64,000 nt of DNA from Selenomonadaceae bacterium (GTDB lineage: Bacteria; Bacillota; Negativicutes; Selenomonadales; Selenomonadaceae): assembly GCA_017484005.1 (NCBI GenBank), contig JAFUTY010000042.1, positions 62,001 to 126,000 of the forward strand. The letters run 5' to 3'. This document shows positions 53,227 to 61,982 of this stretch, piece by piece. Each line of letters begins with the position of its first letter. Positions within the stretch are counted from its first letter, which is position 1. The notes under the pieces were generated by a model, which was given only the letters and a program-made list of their open reading frames with translations, was not told the origin of the DNA and made no database searches. The translations under genes and the position numbers were made by a program.

Positions 53227-54924
53227 ATGGATGAATCAGCATATCCAACTTGTGGAGGCCCTGAATCTGGATTTTTATTCGAATTTAAGCCGGAAGGTGT
53301 TTATTTAACGATATATCCCGACGCTGAAGTAGGCTCTCAATTCGAAATAACAGATCTCCAACAAGTTTTAAAAGACGCAGGAATCGATGATTATGATTTG
53401 GCTCTCCTCATGCAAGCAGTCAAAGAGGCAGATGGCGAGCCTACAAAAATCACCGGAGCAATCAATGTCCGCGCGATAATGGAAAGACTCGGTGCAGAAA
53501 CTGAGAATGTATCCGCGGATGGACAAGAAGCTACTGCCGCAGAAAAAACTCCAGACAATTCTGCTGAAGAATATGCAAGAATAATCGTCGAAGTCTCTCG
53601 AGATCGTCAAACTGTTACAATCAAATACGCGACAGATAAAGGATTCAAACTTCCGACGGCTGAAATGGTTCTCGCCGCGATGGCAGATCGTGGAATAATT
53701 TACGGAATCGATCGCGCCGCAGTTGATGAAGGAGTCAAATCGTTAGATCCTTTCGTTGCAGCTCAAGGAGATCCACCAGTTCATGGCGAAAATGCATACA
53801 TCGAACGCCGATTCAATCTCGGTGAAAAGGGACGTCCAGTCGCAAATGAATATGACAAAGTGGATTTCAAGGATCTCAATTTATTCGTTTTAGCGAAAGA
53901 GAATGACACTCTAGCGATTCGAATTCCACAGACTAAAGGCACTGCAGGTAAAGATGTCTTTGGAAGTGTTGTGCCTGCTCGCGATGGTCGTCCAGTTCCG
54001 ATGCCCGCTGGAAAAAATACCAAAGTTATCGGCGAGAATCAGTTAATCGCGACGGCTAATGGTCAGATTGTTGACACCGGATCTAAAATTAGCATTGATC
54101 CTCGACTCGAAATTAAAGGCGATGTCGGAGTCAAAACTGGAAACATCGATTTCGATGGGCGCATTGATATTTCTGGAAATGTTGAGATGGGATTCACTGT
54201 CAAGGCGACGGGAGATATTTCAATCGGCGGCGGAGTCAATGGAGCTGAAGTTCGCGGAAGAAATGTCGTGATCAAAGGCGGAATCACTGGCGCAGATCGC
54301 GGAAGAATTTTCGCAACGGAAAATGTTCAAGCTAATTTCATTGAAAACGCAGTTGTCGAGGCGGGAATCGATGTCATTATTAACGATGTTATTCTGCATT
54401 CGAATGTCACTGCCGGCAAAAAAATTATTGTCGATGAAAAACGTGGATTCATTATCGGTGGATCTGTTGCCGCAGGAGAATTGATTCGCGCCAAAATTAT
54501 CGGAAATCAAGCATATGTCGCGACAAGACTCTCAGTTGGAGTCGATCCTGCATTGCAAACTGAATATCGAGCTCTTTGCAAATCTCAAGAAGAAGGAACT
54601 CGACGACTTCAACAGATAACTCAAACTTTAAATACATTGGGAAAAATTGATATCTCAAGACTTCCGCAGGAAAGAATCAATCAAATCAATGCATTGACTC
54701 GATCTCAATTTCCGCTCGCTGGACAGTTGAAACGCGGTGAAAAACGTAAAGCTGAATTGGAACAGATCATGGCTGATATGAAAAATGGTAGAATCAAATT
54801 CGCTGACACTCTTTATCCGGGTGTGACTGTCAGTATCAGCGGAATCACTCGCGCTATCCAAAAAGAATTGAAACGCAGTTCTCTAACCGCTAAAGGCGAT
54901 AAAATCATTGTTGGTCCTTACTGA
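53227..54924 (+). CDS. fapA: FapA (DUF342) family protein
   Basis: A 565-residue protein with the DUF342 core (about 210-440) of glycine-rich beta-helical units (GDVGVKTGNIDFDGRIDISGNVEMGF, GDISIGGGVNGAEVRGRN) and a C-terminal coiled coil (about 455-525). The N-terminal 100 residues are a separate domain. In Vibrio FapA is involved in glucose-dependent control of polar flagellation; in Firmicutes it usually follows sigD, as here. GAGGAGGG precedes the ATG. Confidence 0.85.
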   Translation: MDESAYPTCGGPESGFLFEFKPEGVYLTIYPDAEVGSQFEITDLQQVLKDAGIDDYDLALLMQAVKEADGEPTKITGAINVRAIMERLGAETENVSADGQEATAAEKTPDNSAEEYARIIVEVSRDRQTVTIKYATDKGFKLPTAEMVLAAMADRGIIYGIDRAAVDEGVKSLDPFVAAQGDPPVHGENAYIERRFNLGEKGRPVANEYDKVDFKDLNLFVLAKENDTLAIRIPQTKGTAGKDVFGSVVPARDGRPVPMPAGKNTKVIGENQLIATANGQIVDTGSKISIDPRLEIKGDVGVKTGNIDFDGRIDISGNVEMGFTVKATGDISIGGGVNGAEVRGRNVVIKGGITGADRGRIFATENVQANFIENAVVEAGIDVIINDVILHSNVTAGKKIIVDEKRGFIIGGSVAAGELIRAKIIGNQAYVATRLSVGVDPALQTEYRALCKSQEEGTRRLQQITQTLNTLGKIDISRLPQERINQINALTRSQFPLAGQLKRGEKRKAELEQIMADMKNGRIKFADTLYPGVTVSISGITRAIQKELKRSSLTAKGDKIIVGPY

Positions 54925-54941
54925 TTCAAGGAGGGATTATC

Positions 54942-55280
54942 ATGGGAATGGATGTCAGTCCAATGAGCATGCAGATGATGTTTCCACGCGCGGCTGATGC
55001 TGGACAGGTTCAACATAATTTGAATCAACAATCTGCGCTCGAAAACAGCTATGCTCAAGTCAAACAGGAAAAGGAAACTGAACAAAAACAACAGTCAGTC
55101 ATTGCGAAGGATAATGCCGATAGTGCTAAAATTCGCGACGAGGGAGATCGCGACGGGCGCGGTGGATATTATCAAGGACAGGGACGCCGTCAAAATGATG
55201 AAGATGACAATGGAACGCTTGGCAATGGAAGAATTGCCGCAGATCCATCGCGCGGGCATAATATCGATATATCATTCTGA
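54942..55280 (+). CDS. Hypothetical protein of the motility operon
   Basis: A 112-residue, highly polar protein with a Gln/Glu/Lys-rich helical middle (NSYAQVKQEKETEQKQQ) and a Gly/Asp/Arg-rich tail. It is probably disordered and has no membrane segment. Its place between fapA and the DUF6115-like gene, with tight spacing, suggests a flagellar accessory role. I do not recognise the family with certainty. Confidence 0.65.
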   Translation: MGMDVSPMSMQMMFPRAADAGQVQHNLNQQSALENSYAQVKQEKETEQKQQSVIAKDNADSAKIRDEGDRDGRGGYYQGQGRRQNDEDDNGTLGNGRIAADPSRGHNIDISF

Positions 55281-55322
55281 AAAATTTCTGATAATCGTTC
55301 GAAAGGGTGAATCACGTCTGCA

Positions 55323-56213
55323 GTGGTTACTGAAGTGATGGGATTTCTGATCCTCATTGGAGTTCTGGTGCTAGTCCTAGTGCGTCAATCGATGGGACGC
55401 CGCAAACAGCTCGAAGAAGATCGTCAGGAAATTCAAGAGGGAACTGAACGATTAAAAGCGGAACTCGAAAAAACCGGCAATGAAATCATTGAACGAATCG
55501 AAGATCACGTCGTCAAAATCGAAGCGTTGATGAAAGAATCAGATCAAGCATCGCGTGCGCTCGATAGACGAATCACGGAATTGCAAAATACTCTCAGCCG
55601 CGGCGCAAGAATGCGAGAGGATCTCGGTGAAGCATTGCAGGAATTGGAACAAATGCGGCTCGATCTCGAGCAGGAATCTACCAAGGCTCAAAGGATAATC
55701 AATGTTTCAAGACGTGCCGCGGCATCGATGTCCTCGATTGGAGTGCCTTCTCAAATCGTCGTTGCACCTAATAATGTTCCAACTCCAAGTTATCAATTGC
55801 CACCGAGTCAGCCTCAATTTTCAACGCCAATCAATCAGCCTGCACCTCAATCAGCCCTCAACGTGACATTGGGACAGGTTTCAGATTCTCAAAATTCACG
55901 TCAAGATCGACAGGATCGTCAAGAATCAAAGCCGATTGATGTTGAGCCGATTGAAGAAATCGATCGCAAACCAATTCAGAGTCCAAAAACTGATGCTGCT
56001 GCATTCGCGGAAGTTCTGAAAAGTTCCATGGATCGGGCGGAATCTGCAAGTGAATCTGAAGATTTGACGAAGGAACTTTCTGCAACCAAAGATTCATCAG
56101 ATCGCGCTCGAGAATTATTGCAATCGGGCTGGTCTGTCGAAGAAGTTGCAAAGGAAACTGGAATGGGGCGTAGTGCTCTCGAATTAATGCAAAAAATGTC
56201 GCCGTCGAAATGA
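55323..56213 (+). CDS. SwrB/DUF6115-like coiled-coil membrane protein
   Basis: A 296-residue protein with one N-terminal membrane helix (MGFLILIGVLVLVLVR), a long coiled coil (about 28-140), a Pro/Gln/Ser-rich linker and a C-terminal helix-turn-helix-like segment (ARELLQSGWSVEEVAKETGMGRSALELM). This layout and the location at the end of the che/sigD operon match SwrB (YlxL) and DUF6115 proteins, which in Bacillus promote assembly of the flagellar basal body. The start is uncertain: GTG 55323 has only a distant AAAGGGTG. Confidence 0.7.
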   Translation: MVTEVMGFLILIGVLVLVLVRQSMGRRKQLEEDRQEIQEGTERLKAELEKTGNEIIERIEDHVVKIEALMKESDQASRALDRRITELQNTLSRGARMREDLGEALQELEQMRLDLEQESTKAQRIINVSRRAAASMSSIGVPSQIVVAPNNVPTPSYQLPPSQPQFSTPINQPAPQSALNVTLGQVSDSQNSRQDRQDRQESKPIDVEPIEEIDRKPIQSPKTDAAAFAEVLKSSMDRAESASESEDLTKELSATKDSSDRARELLQSGWSVEEVAKETGMGRSALELMQKMSPSK

Positions 56214-56225
56214 GGATGATGTTAA

Positions 56226-56909
56226 TTGGGATTTTATGATGCCTACGATTTTTCCAGATTTAAAATGCTATCCAGAATTAACACTGGCAATTGGGTGACT
56301 GAACCTTGTCCCGAATTTATTAATACAATAGTGGAGATGAGAAAAAGATCAGGTAAACGTAATTTTTCCGTCGCTGAAATTGGAATTGGAGTCGGCGCAA
56401 CGACTTTTCTTGCAAGTCAACAGTTGTCTGAAGAAGATACATATTACATTTTTGATTTCGAGGATAGTGTTTTTGCATTGCTTGACGATCTGAAAACCAT
56501 TCCTGAGATAGAATGTGAGATCGTAGCAATTGGAAATTCTCACAAAACTTTAGATTCATACAACTGGAATTTGAGCAATATGCTCCTTGAAATGCGGCGG
56601 CGAGATCAAGATGGAATGTTTGACGTTGTTTACCTCGACGGGGCGCATACATTTTTGCACGATGGATTAGCAGTTTGTATGTTGAAAGAGATGATTAAGC
56701 CGAATGGAATTTTGATTCTCGACGATCTTTTCTGGACGTATGCAAACAGTCCGATAGCCACTGAATTTGAAAGAGAACAGTTTCCGGAGGATCAATGGAA
56801 TGCAAGACAGGTTCTTCGCGTTCAAGATATTTTTTTGATAAATGATCCGAAATTCAAGCGACTTTCAGACTCAGAGTCTTGGCGTGGAGTTTTCAAACGA
56901 ATCGATTAA
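56226..56909 (+). CDS. Class I SAM-dependent methyltransferase-like protein
   Basis: A 227-residue protein with a Rossmann motif VAEIGIGVGATTFLA (about 50-64), an acidic strand end YYIFDFED, the FDVVYLDGAHTFLHDG block and the metal-binding-like GILILDDLFWTY motif, which is typical of class I O-methyltransferases. TTG 56226 follows GAGGATG. It may modify glycans or flagellar components, considering the neighbourhood, but that is a guess. Confidence 0.75.
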   Translation: MGFYDAYDFSRFKMLSRINTGNWVTEPCPEFINTIVEMRKRSGKRNFSVAEIGIGVGATTFLASQQLSEEDTYYIFDFEDSVFALLDDLKTIPEIECEIVAIGNSHKTLDSYNWNLSNMLLEMRRRDQDGMFDVVYLDGAHTFLHDGLAVCMLKEMIKPNGILILDDLFWTYANSPIATEFEREQFPEDQWNARQVLRVQDIFLINDPKFKRLSDSESWRGVFKRID

Positions 56910-56925
56910 AAACTGAATATAGAGG

Positions 56926-57078
56926 GATTAGGTGTCGAAAGACTCAATAAGGAATTCGGTACAAGCCGAAGCGATCCCGTCACTGTAACAGCGAGCGATT
57001 CTGCATAAATGTCATTGAGCTTTTCAGCTTGAGAAGGCGCAGACAGCGATGACCTGAAGCCAGGAGAATTGCCTAATC
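56926..57078 (+). ncRNA. Cobalamin (AdoCbl-type) riboswitch
   Basis: P1 pairing GATTAGG (56926-56932) with CCTAATC (57072-57078) encloses the conserved blocks: GGAATTCGGTACAAGCCG, CCCGTCACTGTAACAGCG (the CCGCCACTG-like B12 box region) and GAAGCCAGGAGAATTGCC. These are the recognisable cobalamin-riboswitch core. It controls cbiK downstream through the terminator at 57135-57180. Confidence 0.9.
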
Positions 57079-57109
57079 AACAATCACCGCTTGACCCGCG
57101 ATCGATGGG

Positions 57110-57180
57110 GAGGAGATTTTTTCTAATGTCAAACCGATCTCTTCGTCTCTCATGGCGAGGAGATCTTTTTTATTTTTTCA
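57110..57180 (+). terminator. Riboswitch expression platform (terminator/antiterminator)
   Basis: GATCTCTTCG (57136-57145) pairs with CGAGGAGATC (57156-57165) followed by T6, an intrinsic terminator. The upstream GAGGAGAT (57110-57117) can pair with the same left arm, forming an antiterminator. So cobalamin binding should favour transcription stop before cbiK. Confidence 0.7.
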
Positions 57181-57203
57181 AATTTTCAAAGGAGATGTTT
57201 TTA

Positions 57204-58190
57204 TTGAATCCCTGGAAAAAATTTTTAATCGCAACGCTCGCAACTGCATCGATTTTCAGTCTCAGTCACGCGGAGGCAGCATACACTCTCAACGATGAAG
57301 TCAAACATCCAACGCCAGCACTTCTCGCTGCATCGCAAATCGGAGTCTTGAAGTATGAAAATCCAAACTTCGATTCATACATGGATAAAGATGCAATCGT
57401 GATTTTGAGTTTCGGGACGACGTACAAGGAAACTCGCGAAAAAACAATCGAGGCAACGGCACAGGCGATTCAAAATGCTCATAAGAATGTCAAGGTTGCA
57501 GTTGCATTCACAAGCCACATCGTCATTGATCACATCAAAGAGAATGAAGGCAAATGTGATTATATGACGCCGGAGCAGACTCTCGATCAGCTCAAAAAAG
57601 AGGGATATACTCGAATCGCGCTCGTCTCGCTCGATGTTATCCCGGGCATGGAATATAATTATTGCACCGGAGTTTTCAACGCGTATAAAGATCAATTCAA
57701 AAAAATGACCTGCTCGACGCCGCTGATGTATTGGCAGGGACAGGAAGATCAGCCGGACGATGTTTTGGAAGCGATGAAAGCAATGGAGTTTCCCAAGAAA
57801 TCGAAGGGAACTGCAACGCTCGTCTTGGCGCATGGAACTCCAAATCCAAGCAATGCATATTATTCAGTGATGCAGGCGAAAGTCCGTGATGAACTCAATC
57901 GCGACGATATCTACATTTACACAGTCGAAGGCTGGCCGTCGCTCGAAGATGTCATTCCAAAACTCAAAGCGCAAAAATATAAATTGATCAATCTGATGCC
58001 GTTGATGATGGTCGCTGGAGATCATGCGAATAATGATATGGCTGGCGACGAGGATGATTCGCATGCGTCGATTCTCAAAGCGAATGGATTCAACGTCAAA
58101 CCGATTTTGAAGGGCATCGGCGAATATAAATCGATTCGAAATTTGTATGTTGATCGCGCAAATGAGGCTTGGGATGCGCTCGTAAAATGA
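57204..58190 (+). CDS. cbiK: Sirohydrochlorin cobaltochelatase CbiK with signal peptide
   Basis: A 328-residue chelatase that inserts Co(II) (possibly Fe or Ni) into sirohydrochlorin. TTG 57204 follows AAGGAGATG; the ATG at 57195 overlaps that site. The leader NPWKKFLIATLATASIFSLSHAEAA looks like a signal peptide, so the enzyme is probably periplasmic, like CbiKp of Desulfovibrio. Family motifs are ILSFGTTYKETREKTIE, VAFTSHIVIDHI, VLAHGTPNPSNAYY and MVAGDHANNDMAGD, with the metal-binding histidines. It is under a cobalamin riboswitch. Confidence 0.9.
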   Translation: MNPWKKFLIATLATASIFSLSHAEAAYTLNDEVKHPTPALLAASQIGVLKYENPNFDSYMDKDAIVILSFGTTYKETREKTIEATAQAIQNAHKNVKVAVAFTSHIVIDHIKENEGKCDYMTPEQTLDQLKKEGYTRIALVSLDVIPGMEYNYCTGVFNAYKDQFKKMTCSTPLMYWQGQEDQPDDVLEAMKAMEFPKKSKGTATLVLAHGTPNPSNAYYSVMQAKVRDELNRDDIYIYTVEGWPSLEDVIPKLKAQKYKLINLMPLMMVAGDHANNDMAGDEDDSHASILKANGFNVKPILKGIGEYKSIRNLYVDRANEAWDALVK

Positions 58191-58211
58191 TTCACAAAAT
58201 CTGATTCGGAA

Positions 58212-58260
58212 ATTAAAATAGCGATCGAGATCGAAATGATCTTGATCGCTGTTTTTTTTG
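58212..58260 (+). terminator. Terminator after cbiK
   Basis: AGCGATCGAGATC (58220-58232) pairs with GATCTTGATCGCT (58239-58251), followed by T8. Confidence 0.85.
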
Positions 58261-58273
58261 TTCGGAGGATAAA

Positions 58274-58984
58274 TTGATAATCAAACTTCAAAATCTCACC
58301 AAAATTTTCGAGAATAAAATCGCCGTTGACAATTTGAATCTCGAAATTGATCGCGGCGAAATTTTGGGACTGCTCGGAATCAATGGTGCTGGAAAAACTA
58401 CAACGATTCGAATGCTGACACTTCAAACTCAGCCAACGAGCGGAAGATTTTTCTATTTCGACGATTCAAAACAGATCGATTCGCGCGAAAAAATTCTATC
58501 AATGATTGGAGTTGTCCCGCAGCATTTAAATTTCGATCAAGATTTGACGGTGCGGGAGAATTTGGAACTTCATGCAAAACTTCATCATGTGAAAAATTTT
58601 CGTGAGAGAATCGATGAACTGCTGAAATTTGTTGAGCTTGAAAAAGTTGGAAATTCAAACGTCAAAAAATTATCGGGCGGGATGAAACGTCGATTATTGA
58701 TCATTCGCGCGTTGATTCATCATCCGCAAATTTTATTTTTGGATGAGCCGACAGTCGCGCTCGATCCTCAAGTTCGCCGAAAAATTTGGGAATTAGTAAA
58801 AAATCTTGACGCGACAATCATACTCACGACACATTACATCGAAGAGGCTGAATCGCTTTGTGATAGAGTTGCGATTCTTGACAATGGAAAATTGATCGCG
58901 CTCGATTCGCCTCAAAATCTCAAGAAAATTTTCGAGCAGAAAAATTTGGAAGAAGTGTTTTTGAAGTTGACGAGCAAATCATGA
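58274..58984 (+). CDS. ABC transporter ATP-binding protein
   Basis: A 236-residue ATPase with Walker A GINGAGKTT, Q-loop region, signature LSGGMKRR, Walker B ILFLDEPT and the switch histidine in TTHYIEEAE. It resembles ABC-2 type (drug, lipid or polysaccharide) exporters. TTG 58274 follows GGAGGAT; the stop overlaps the permease start. Confidence 0.9.
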   Translation: MIIKLQNLTKIFENKIAVDNLNLEIDRGEILGLLGINGAGKTTTIRMLTLQTQPTSGRFFYFDDSKQIDSREKILSMIGVVPQHLNFDQDLTVRENLELHAKLHHVKNFRERIDELLKFVELEKVGNSNVKKLSGGMKRRLLIIRALIHHPQILFLDEPTVALDPQVRRKIWELVKNLDATIILTTHYIEEAESLCDRVAILDNGKLIALDSPQNLKKIFEQKNLEEVFLKLTSKS

Positions 58985-59709
58985 AAAATTTTTTGATTGA
59001 TACTCTGACAGTTTTCAATCGCGACTGGATTGTCTTGAAACGCCGATTGACAAAATTCATCTTGAGCCGCATGGTCGCACCAATTCTATATCTCGTGGCG
59101 TTTGGCTGGGGATTAGGCAGGAGCATCGATTTTGCGGGCGGAAGTTACATCGATTTTCTCGTTCCTGGAATTTTGGCGTTGAATTCAATGAATATCGCGT
59201 TCAATTCAATCACTCCGGTTCATGCCGAGCGAATTTATCACCGAAGTCTGGAAGAATATATCCTCGCGCCGATTGTGCCGGAATCGTTTGTCGCTGGAAA
59301 AATTTTAGCGGCGATTCTTCGATCAATGATTTCATCGGCGATAATTTTGATCCTCGCCTGGATTTTTGGAGCGCGAATCGATCTCACACCAATTTTTTTG
59401 ATCGCGTTGATTTTGAACTCGATAATTTTTGCCGGGATTGGATTTTTAGCCGCAATGAAAATCGATACATATGAAGAAATGGCTCAAGTCAACACTTACA
59501 TTCTGCTTCCGATGTCATTTCTCTGCGGAACATTTTTCAGAACGTCAACACTTCCGGATTTCGTGAGATTCGCAATTGAACTTTTACCATTGACACATAC
59601 GAGCTATCTATTGAGAGATCCAAATTCCATATCGCTCGCAATTCTGATTTTATATTCCATCGCGATTTTGATTCTATCATTCCGCGCGTTTCGAAAGTTG
59701 ACAGATTGA
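58981..59709 (+). CDS. ABC-2 type transporter permease
   Basis: A 242-residue integral membrane protein with about six helices and the ABC-2 pattern (FVPGILALNSMNIAFNS-like segment, AGIGFLAAMKIDTYEEMAQVNTYILLPMSFLCGTFF). It forms an exporter with the preceding ATPase (4-base overlap). The substrate is unknown; the NodJ/DrrB-like pattern leaves lipid, drug and glycan possibilities. Confidence 0.85.
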   Translation: MKNFLIDTLTVFNRDWIVLKRRLTKFILSRMVAPILYLVAFGWGLGRSIDFAGGSYIDFLVPGILALNSMNIAFNSITPVHAERIYHRSLEEYILAPIVPESFVAGKILAAILRSMISSAIILILAWIFGARIDLTPIFLIALILNSIIFAGIGFLAAMKIDTYEEMAQVNTYILLPMSFLCGTFFRTSTLPDFVRFAIELLPLTHTSYLLRDPNSISLAILILYSIAILILSFRAFRKLTD

Positions 59710-59764
59710 GATTGATTAGGTTTTATGCTACCATAACTCGAATCGAAACAAGGGAGGTTTCCAG

Positions 59765-60001
59765 TTGGCAGAATCGAAGAAGGAATTCAAATTCGAAATC
59801 ATTGAGACGCTCGGCGAACTCGGTGAAGGTTCGAAAGGTTGGAAAAAATATCTCCGCAAAATTTCATGGAATGACAAGCCCGCAAAATATGATATTCGCG
59901 AATGGTCGCCTGATGATTCAAAAATGGGCAAGGGAGTCACATTGACGGCTGAAGAAATCGCCGAATTGAAAAAGCTGTTGAATTCGAAGGAGGATTTTTA
60001 A
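59765..60001 (+). CDS. YdbC/PC4-like single-strand DNA-binding protein
   Basis: A 78-residue protein matching the bacterial PC4 homologue YdbC: KFEIIETLGELGEGSKGWKKYLRKISW, then PAKYDIREWSPDDSKMGKGVTLT, which forms the curved sheet that binds single-stranded nucleic acid. TTG 59765 follows GGAGG. It lies directly upstream of the acyltransferase. Confidence 0.85.
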   Translation: MAESKKEFKFEIIETLGELGEGSKGWKKYLRKISWNDKPAKYDIREWSPDDSKMGKGVTLTAEEIAELKKLLNSKEDF

Positions 60002-61099
60002 TTGGGAATCAAAGTCATGGATTACACGCACAACACTCGATTTGTCTTTCGAGATCCCGGGCGCGTGCCGATAATGACAATCGGAGCATCCTCGTACGTC
60101 GATGATGCAGAAATCAAAACGGAGAATCACACTCGTGCGCATGTCTTGATTGGAAGATTCTGCTCGATTTCAAACGGCGTGACATTCATCGTCGGCGCGA
60201 ATCGTCCTCAAAACAGCGTCACGACTTATCCATTGCGCCTTGGTCCTCAAAATAAAATTTTCCGCGATCCAAACAAAGTTGACAAACATGATCCGAGTCT
60301 CGATGCAAATCATTTCCAAGTTTTCATCGGCAATGATGTTTTTATCGGTGAGGGCGCGAAAATCATGGGCGGCGTCAAGATTCACAACGGCGCGATAATC
60401 GGTGCGGGATCTGTTGTCACGAAAGATGTTCCTCCATATGCAGTTGTCGCTGGGAATCCTGCAAAAGTGATTCGATATCGATTCGACAAAGACACGATCA
60501 AAAAATTGCAAGTGATTCGCTGGTGGAATATCAATCCTCAAATTCTGCAGGAAAATGCTGCGCTGCTTGAAAATGTTCCGGAGTTTATCAAAAAATTCTA
60601 CAATGACAAACTCGGTCAGTATGCAGAGGATGATATCGGCAAAAAGCTCGAAGAATATCGCAAGAATAAATGGCAGGTCTATTCATACATCACCGATTTC
60701 AATGCTCCTTATCCACTTTGGCGTCGCGTTTTGAAAGGATATCTTGCATCATTCAAACGCGCTGATAAAGTCGTGATGTCATTTTTCTTAGTATCAAGCG
60801 CGAATCAAGATCATGTTGATCAAGTGAAAAAATTGATCGATGAATCTGGCGATAAAAACAATCTTCCTACAATTATCATGGCGAAATCGGCTGGAACGAT
60901 TTCAGCATTTGCACTTCGTCAGTCAACTCATTTGATTTTGAATCGCGAGGATATTGGAACATCGGCTTACGATGTAATGCACGATCGCGACGTCAAATTG
61001 ATTTCTGCGCTCGATGAAAAAATCTTCCCGAACGAGCCGCATGGAGAATTTCCAATCGCAAAAACTGTATCGATGAACGAGATTCATTGGGACGCTTGA
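60002..61099 (+). CDS. Hexapeptide (CatB/Vat-like) acyltransferase with C-terminal extension
   Basis: A 365-residue protein. Residues 1-215 are a left-handed beta-helix acyltransferase of the xenobiotic acetyltransferase type: [74 protein letters not shown]. The remaining 150 residues (from [38 protein letters not shown]) form an extra domain I do not recognise; family members usually end near residue 210-220. The reading frame is continuous. TTG 60002 follows GGAGGAT. The acceptor is unknown. Confidence 0.8.
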   Translation: MGIKVMDYTHNTRFVFRDPGRVPIMTIGASSYVDDAEIKTENHTRAHVLIGRFCSISNGVTFIVGANRPQNSVTTYPLRLGPQNKIFRDPNKVDKHDPSLDANHFQVFIGNDVFIGEGAKIMGGVKIHNGAIIGAGSVVTKDVPPYAVVAGNPAKVIRYRFDKDTIKKLQVIRWWNINPQILQENAALLENVPEFIKKFYNDKLGQYAEDDIGKKLEEYRKNKWQVYSYITDFNAPYPLWRRVLKGYLASFKRADKVVMSFFLVSSANQDHVDQVKKLIDESGDKNNLPTIIMAKSAGTISAFALRQSTHLILNREDIGTSAYDVMHDRDVKLISALDEKIFPNEPHGEFPIAKTVSMNEIHWDA

Positions 61100-61106
61100 T
61101 CCACTA

Positions 61107-61157
61107 ATAAAAAAGAGATCCGAAGATCATTGCGATCCTCGGATCTTTTTTATTGAA
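61107..61157. terminator. Terminator between the acyltransferase and unknown-family genes
   Basis: GATCCGAAGATC (61119-61130) pairs with GATCCTCGGATC (61134-61145) apart from one mismatch, with A6 before and T6 after; serves both convergent genes. Confidence 0.8.
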
Positions 61158-61163
61158 GAAGAC

Positions 61164-61850
61164 TCATTTCTTTAACAATTTTACGACTGTTTCATCATCT
61201 ATTTCTCTTTTCCAATACATCATCAAAATGGGATATTTTTCTTTTATCCAAACAGATATTTCCCTGAATTTGGGAATTTTAGCATTGATCAATATTGCAG
61301 GTTGAAGGTTATATATAAAAACAGGTATTTCATTTCCATCTACCACAACTCTCAAGTTAGGCATATTATAACATAATTGACTTGAGTGTCCTTGCCAGTC
61401 TAGCAAAATATCATAAGGCAAGCCAGTGCGGCGTTTTGAAACATTGAGCATTTCCTGCAAAAGCTTTTTTTCAAGAGAGTTATCAGCAGGATTAACTGTC
61501 TTTCTTTTCAATGCAACGAGAGCTTCATAATCGCTAATTTCGTTATTCCAGTGTCTCATTAGGATATCATAGTTTTCCTTAATCCAGTCGGCGATCATTT
61601 CAAACTCAGGAATCTCACATTCAATCAAAGCGACAGGTTTTTCTTTGTCGATTGATATAGGAACAAAATCGTATTGAGTACGATCTAAACAGATCATAAT
61701 CCGTGGAGAATTATTCGGACGCGGTCTGTTTTTTCCATCGTAATCGATTAAAACTTCATATGGTAGCCCAGAGCTTATTCTCCACAAATGAGCCATATAG
61801 CTAAGCTCGTCCTCGAAATCTTCTAATGATAAACCATCTGTGAATATCAT
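61164..61850 (-). CDS. Unknown-family protein with two internal repeats, paralogue 1
   Basis: A 228-residue cytosolic protein. It consists of two homologous halves: SGLPYEVLIDYDGKNRPRPN ... FEMIADWIKENYDILMRHW and TGLPYDILLDWQGHSSQ ... FREISVWIKEKYPILMMYW. The shared pattern is a G-LPY-beta strand, an N-PR-(I/L) segment, and an IKExYxILMxxW helix. I do not recognise the family by name. ATG 61850 follows AAAGGATG and aligns with the next gene's start. Such short, duplicated, lineage-specific cytosolic proteins are sometimes immunity or antitoxin proteins, but nothing here proves that. Confidence 0.65.
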   Translation of the reverse strand: MIFTDGLSLEDFEDELSYMAHLWRISSGLPYEVLIDYDGKNRPRPNNSPRIMICLDRTQYDFVPISIDKEKPVALIECEIPEFEMIADWIKENYDILMRHWNNEISDYEALVALKRKTVNPADNSLEKKLLQEMLNVSKRRTGLPYDILLDWQGHSSQLCYNMPNLRVVVDGNEIPVFIYNLQPAILINAKIPKFREISVWIKEKYPILMMYWKREIDDETVVKLLKK

Positions 61851-61908
61851 TTGTGCACACATCCTTTCTTTGTAATTTTTGGATTGTAACATACAAGAAA
61901 ATTTTTCG

Positions 61909-61962
61909 GAAATAAAAAAGAGATCCAAAGATCATCTCGATCCTCGGATCTTTTTTATTTAG
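61909..61962. terminator. Terminator between the two unknown-family paralogues
   Basis: GATCCAAAGATC (61922-61933) with GATCCTCGGATC (61939-61950), imperfect stem, A6 before and T6 after. It means the two paralogues are separate transcripts. Confidence 0.75.
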
Positions 61963-61982
61963 TGCAATCTAGACTCTACTAT

